In this document: positions 60,814-64,000 of the stretch, piece after piece
Layout: each line of letters starts with the position of its first letter
How positions within the stretch are numbered: the first letter of the stretch is position 1
Source of the DNA: Sphingomonas sp. HMP6
GTDB taxonomy: Bacteria > Pseudomonadota > Alphaproteobacteria > Sphingomonadales > Sphingomonadaceae
Length of the DNA: 64,000 nucleotides
Assembly: GCF_013374095.1 (NCBI RefSeq)
Contig: NZ_AP022672.1
Coordinates: forward strand, 1,921,501-1,985,500
Direction: 5' to 3'
Notes under the pieces: generated by a model
The model's database searches: none
Told to the model about the DNA's origin: nothing
The model's input: the letters and a program-made list of their open reading frames with translations, nothing else
Position numbers and translations under genes: made by a program

Positions 60814-61613
60814 CAGGCCAGCGCGATATCCGGCGCGTCCTCGGCTTTCATGCCGATCACGTGATAGCCTGCATCGACGTGATGCGTTTCGCCCGTCACG
60901 CCGCTTGCAAGGTCGGACAAAAGATACAGCCCCGCACCGCCGACATCCTCGATCGTGACGTTGCGCTTCAAGGGCGAATTGAGCTCGTTCCACTTGAGGA
61001 TCAGGCGGAAATCGCCGATCCCGCTCGCGGCCAGTGTCTTGATCGGCCCGGCCGAGATCGCGTTGACGCGGATGTTGTCCCGGCCCAGATCGACCGCGAG
61101 ATATTGCACGCTTGTCTCCAGCGCCGCCTTCGCCACGCCCATAACGTTGTAATGCGGGATGACCTTCTCAGCACCATAATAGCTGAGCGTCAGCAACGCA
61201 CCGCCATTGGGCATCATCGCCGCCGCCCGCTTGCACACCGCGACGAAGGAATAAACCGAGACGTTCATCGTCATCAGGAAATTGTCGAGGCTGGTGTCGA
61301 CATAACCGCCGCGCAGCTCGTTCTTGTCGGAAAAGCCGATCGCGTGGACGACGAAGTCGATCGTCGGCCATTCCACAGCCAGCGCCTCGAACGTGGCGTC
61401 CAGCGCGCCCATGTCCGCCACGTCGCAATCGAACAACCGGGCGACTCCAAGCTGCTCGGCAAGCGGGCGCACGCGCTTTTCCATCGCTTCGCCCTGATAG
61501 CTGAACGCCAGCTCGGCCCCCGCCTCGCTCAGCTTCTTGGCAATGCCCCAGGCGAGCGAGCGATCATTGGCGAGACCCATGATCAGCCCGCGTTTGCCTG
61601 CCATCAATTCCAT
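60813..61613 (-). CDS. fabI: Enoyl-[acyl-carrier-protein] reductase (NADH)
   Basis: 266 residues. SDR fold with [27 protein letters not shown]-like [11 protein letters not shown], and the catalytic Y-x6-K as [39 protein letters not shown] is conserved in FabI. Final step of the fatty acid elongation cycle and the triclosan target. ATG 61613 overlaps the yihY-type gene stop (TGATG). Confidence 0.96.
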   Translation of the reverse strand: MELMAGKRGLIMGLANDRSLAWGIAKKLSEAGAELAFSYQGEAMEKRVRPLAEQLGVARLFDCDVADMGALDATFEALAVEWPTIDFVVHAIGFSDKNELRGGYVDTSLDNFLMTMNVSVYSFVAVCKRAAAMMPNGGALLTLSYYGAEKVIPHYNVMGVAKAALETSVQYLAVDLGRDNIRVNAISAGPIKTLAASGIGDFRLILKWNELNSPLKRNVTIEDVGGAGLYLLSDLASGVTGETHHVDAGYHVIGMKAEDAPDIALA

Positions 61614-62572
61614 CACGCGCTCGTCGCCTCCGTCAGTTTCCGCGCGGTCTCTACTCCCGGTTCGGGGGGTTCCGCCAGTGCCGCGTTCAAATGCGCACCA
61701 AAGACGATGCCCAGCCCCACCAAAAAGAAGAACAACAGCGCCACGATCACCCCGGCCAGGCTGCCATAGGTCAGGCTGTAATCCGACAGCGAGGACAGGA
61801 TGATCGGCAGCAAAGCCGTGATCGACACCCACCACGCGGCGGTGAATAGCGCGCCCGGCCATTTGGGACATTTGCTCAAGCGGTACTTTGACGGGGTGAC
61901 CGAAAAGAACAGCATATACAGCGCGATAAACATGACGAGACCGGGCACAATCCGCGACAGGCCGATCCACCCCGCGACATCCTGCGCGAACGGGAGGAGC
62001 GCATAGACGAAGCGCTCTGCGGCGGTGAGCAGACCCTGCACCAGGAACGAGAACAGCGCGACCACCACCGAGACGACGATAACGAGCATCGAGCTCAGCC
62101 GATAATGCCAGAACGGCTTGCTCGATTTGACCCCGTAAGCGCGGCGGAAAATGTCGCGGATCGTCTCGACGAAACTGCCGACCGACCATAAGGCAACGAT
62201 CCCGCCGATCCACAGCAAAGACCCGGTGCGCGCCGCCAGCACGTCGTGAATCGGCTTTTCGAGCAGCTCACCGACATTGGGCGGCAGGACGTGGAGGAAG
62301 GAAGCGACCGCGCGTTGGGTCTCGGTACTTTGGCCAAGCAAAGACGCGATCGCTGCGGCCAGGATGAAGAACGGAAACACCGTCAGCAGCGCAAGATAGG
62401 CGAGGTTGCCGGCGTGGATGAACCCGTCCGAAAACACGCCGATCACGACGCGGCGGAATACCTGCCACGCCCGCATCGGCAGCCGCGCGGCGGGCGGCAC
62501 GTCGTCGGGCTGTACCCCCGCTTCGCCGTGCGCAGCACGCTCTTCGGGCGAGACGGGGGAAATATCACTCAT
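61613..62572 (-). CDS. YihY/BrkB (UPF0761) family inner-membrane protein
   Basis: 319 residues with about six membrane helices: LTVFPFFILAAAIASLL, LWIGGIVALWSVGSF, MLVIVVSVVVALFSF and LPIILSSLSDYSLTYGSLA. The signature region FSDGFIHAGNLAYLALLTVF lies at about residue 47. Function is unknown in the family (once thought RNase BN). The fabI gene follows with TGATG overlap. Confidence 0.93.
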   Translation of the reverse strand: MSDISPVSPEERAAHGEAGVQPDDVPPAARLPMRAWQVFRRVVIGVFSDGFIHAGNLAYLALLTVFPFFILAAAIASLLGQSTETQRAVASFLHVLPPNVGELLEKPIHDVLAARTGSLLWIGGIVALWSVGSFVETIRDIFRRAYGVKSSKPFWHYRLSSMLVIVVSVVVALFSFLVQGLLTAAERFVYALLPFAQDVAGWIGLSRIVPGLVMFIALYMLFFSVTPSKYRLSKCPKWPGALFTAAWWVSITALLPIILSSLSDYSLTYGSLAGVIVALLFFFLVGLGIVFGAHLNAALAEPPEPGVETARKLTEATSA

Positions 62573-62594
62573 CGACGCAGGCTCCTTGCGGGCG

Positions 62595-63515
62595 TCAGAC
62601 GCCCAGCCCGCCGCGCGGGTTCCGCAAGTCCTTGTCTTTCCACGCCGTGACGAATTCGATCAGCGCGTCGTCATCGACCGGCAAATCGACCATCAGCGTG
62701 ACGAGCTGATCGCCGCGCGTTCCGTCCTTGCGATGAAAGCCGCGCCCGCGCAGCCGCAGCGTCTTGCCCGAGCTTGACCCCTTGGGCACCGTTAGCATCA
62801 CCGCGCCCTCGGGCGTCGGGACGCGCACGCTCGCGCCCAACACCGCCTCGGACAGGCTGATCGGCAGGTCGAGCCGGACATCGTCGCCTGCGCGCTCGAA
62901 GAATTTGTGCGGCAGGACGGTGAGCGTGACGATCCCGTCACCGTTGCCGCCCGGCCCCGGCTGGCCCTTGCCCGTTAGCCGCATCTGCGCGCCGCTTTCG
63001 AGCCCGGCGGGCAGTTTGAGGTCGATCGTCTTGCCGTCACCCAGCGTGATCCGCTGCGGCTTGGAGGTCACCGCATCGATGAACGCCACGTCGAGCTTGT
63101 AGAGGATGTTGCCGCCCTTTTCGCGGGCACGCCCGAAGCCACCCGCGAAACCGCCGCGCCCGGTGCTCGAAAACATATTCTCGAAAATGTCGCTGAGGTC
63201 TGGCCCGTCGGCCTGAAAACCGCCGCCACCGGGGCCGGGGCGGAAGCCGCCGGGATTGCCGCCACCGCCGCCGAACCCGAAGGGCGAGGTCGGATTGCCG
63301 TCGCCGTCGATCTCACCCCGATCGAAGCGCGCGCGTTTGTCCTTGTCGTTCAGCAGATCATAGGCGTTGGTGACCGAACTGAAGCGGTCGCTCGCCTTGG
63401 GATTGTCCTTGTTTTTGTCAGGATGCAGCTCTTTCGCAAGCTTGCGATACGCCTTCTTGATCTCCGCTTCGGTTGCGGTGCGGGCGACGCCCAATGTCGT
63501 ATACGGATCGGCCAC
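62595..63515 (-). CDS. DnaJ-like J-domain protein (CbpA type)
   Basis: 306 residues. J domain with YTTLGVARTATEAEIKKAYR and the HPD motif (ELHPDKNKDN), then a G/F-rich region (FGFGGGGGNPGGFRPGPGGG). The C-terminal DnaJ substrate domains (KLPAGLESGAQMRLTGKGQP, RVPTPEGAVMLTVPKGSSSG) lack a zinc-finger domain, so this is class B. Co-chaperone of DnaK. First gene of the dnaJ-yihY-fabI-aroC operon. Confidence 0.93.
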   Translation of the reverse strand: MADPYTTLGVARTATEAEIKKAYRKLAKELHPDKNKDNPKASDRFSSVTNAYDLLNDKDKRARFDRGEIDGDGNPTSPFGFGGGGGNPGGFRPGPGGGGFQADGPDLSDIFENMFSSTGRGGFAGGFGRAREKGGNILYKLDVAFIDAVTSKPQRITLGDGKTIDLKLPAGLESGAQMRLTGKGQPGPGGNGDGIVTLTVLPHKFFERAGDDVRLDLPISLSEAVLGASVRVPTPEGAVMLTVPKGSSSGKTLRLRGRGFHRKDGTRGDQLVTLMVDLPVDDDALIEFVTAWKDKDLRNPRGGLGV

Positions 63516-63599
63516 GTTTTACCCCAATGTCCTGTGCCGCCTATTTGGGGGATCGGCACCGAGAGTGCAACGCGGGGGTGCGAGCAACAGCTGTGCTCC

Positions 63600-64000
63600 C
63601 TACTTTCGCCCAAGGGTATCCAGCGGGCTCGAATCGAGATGCCCGAGAATCCGCTTCAGTGCCGCGATGTTCTTTTCGTCTTCGGCGCTGTCGAGCGCAT
63701 CCTGCAACACCGTGCGGATTTGGTCGGGCCCGACCCGCTCCATCTCCCAATTCGGATACAGACGGTCGCGCTTCTCCACACTCCGGTCCAGCGCGACGAT
63801 GTCGTGATGGCGCGGATCGCCATGAAGGCTCGCGATCAAATTCTGCACCTGCGAAGGCGGCCCTTCAATCCATTGGAAGAAAATGCCACTGCCAAAAACC
63901 AGCACGCCGGTGATGCCGCGGTCGGCATTGCTCCGCTGAGCCCATTCGATGAGGCGGTCGACTTCCATGTCGTCGACGCTTTCGGCGGCACGACTGCAAT
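63600..64000 (-). CDS. BLUF-domain photoreceptor, 5' end outside window
   Basis: The frame from the window edge reads CSRAAESVDDMEVDRLIEWA, then NADRGITGVLVFGSGIFFQW and IEGPPSQVQNLIASL, and ends near YPNWEMERVG. This is a BLUF flavin-binding blue-light sensor; the N-terminal strand with the flavin-adjacent tyrosine is missing at the edge. The frame also has an ATG at 63968, but the homologous part upstream of it shows the gene continues. A C-terminal helix follows (ALDSAEDEKNIAALKRILGH). No output domain is visible. Confidence 0.85.
   Translation of the reverse strand, partial: CSRAAESVDDMEVDRLIEWAQRSNADRGITGVLVFGSGIFFQWIEGPPSQVQNLIASLHGDPRHHDIVALDRSVEKRDRLYPNWEMERVGPDQIRTVLQDALDSAEDEKNIAALKRILGHLDSSPLDTLGRK

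Overview
The window reads as chromosomal DNA of a high-GC alphaproteobacterium, most likely a sphingomonad (family Sphingomonadaceae). The signs are a permuted two-piece tmRNA gene encoding the tag ANDNEALAIAA, an NDUFS4-type complex I subunit, HisZ, the order rimP-nusA-ylxR-infB-rbfA-truB-rpsO-pnp, and several palindromic repeat families between genes. No plasmid, phage or CRISPR signal was seen.

Layout. 1-5.3 kb is an accessory patch with two near-identical IS1380-family copies (one cut by the window edge). They flank a thioesterase operon and a small LuxR-type regulator gene that the second copy interrupts. 5.4-10.6 kb holds small proteins of unknown function, an acyl-CoA ligase, a crotonase and a PQQ-type sugar dehydrogenase lipoprotein. 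10.8-23 kb is the transcription/translation operon rimP to pnp, into which a tautomerase, a GIY-YIG nuclease cassette, thymidine kinase and an M50 peptidase are inserted. 23-34 kb carries a hybrid histidine kinase with an ethylene-receptor-like sensor, chorismate mutase, polyprenyl diphosphate synthase, a zinc-type CDF transporter, HrpB, a complex I subunit, a lemA/TPM/NUDIX operon, mscL and an Rrf2 regulator. 34-38 kb holds ssrA and a UdgX/radical-SAM repair pair. 38-48 kb has dciA-dsbA-dsbA-smc on the minus strand and mutY-serine hydrolase-nudC-fpr on the plus strand. 49-64 kb has pheA, cytochrome c, serC-serA-[DUF559 cassette]-hisZ, purA, aroC-fabI-yihY-dnaJ and a BLUF photoreceptor gene cut by the right edge.

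The most unusual feature is a set of palindromic repeat families. Family A has a GTCACCCCGG…CCGGGGTCCA arm, family B a CCCTTCGACAGGCTCAGG arm, and family C a CCCTCCCGC/CTCTCCCC arm. They occur mostly as inverted pairs of about 90-110 bp. Two of them bracket small nuclease genes: a GIY-YIG protein inside the nusA-infB operon and a DUF559 (Vsr/PD-(D/E)xK-like) protein between serA and hisZ. Other copies lie in frame inside the essential truB and inside hrpB, form the N-terminus of a NUDIX protein, or appear to supply ribosome-binding sites. This suggests repeats that are mobile and tolerated by coding sequences, possibly moved by the nucleases they flank. That link is inference.
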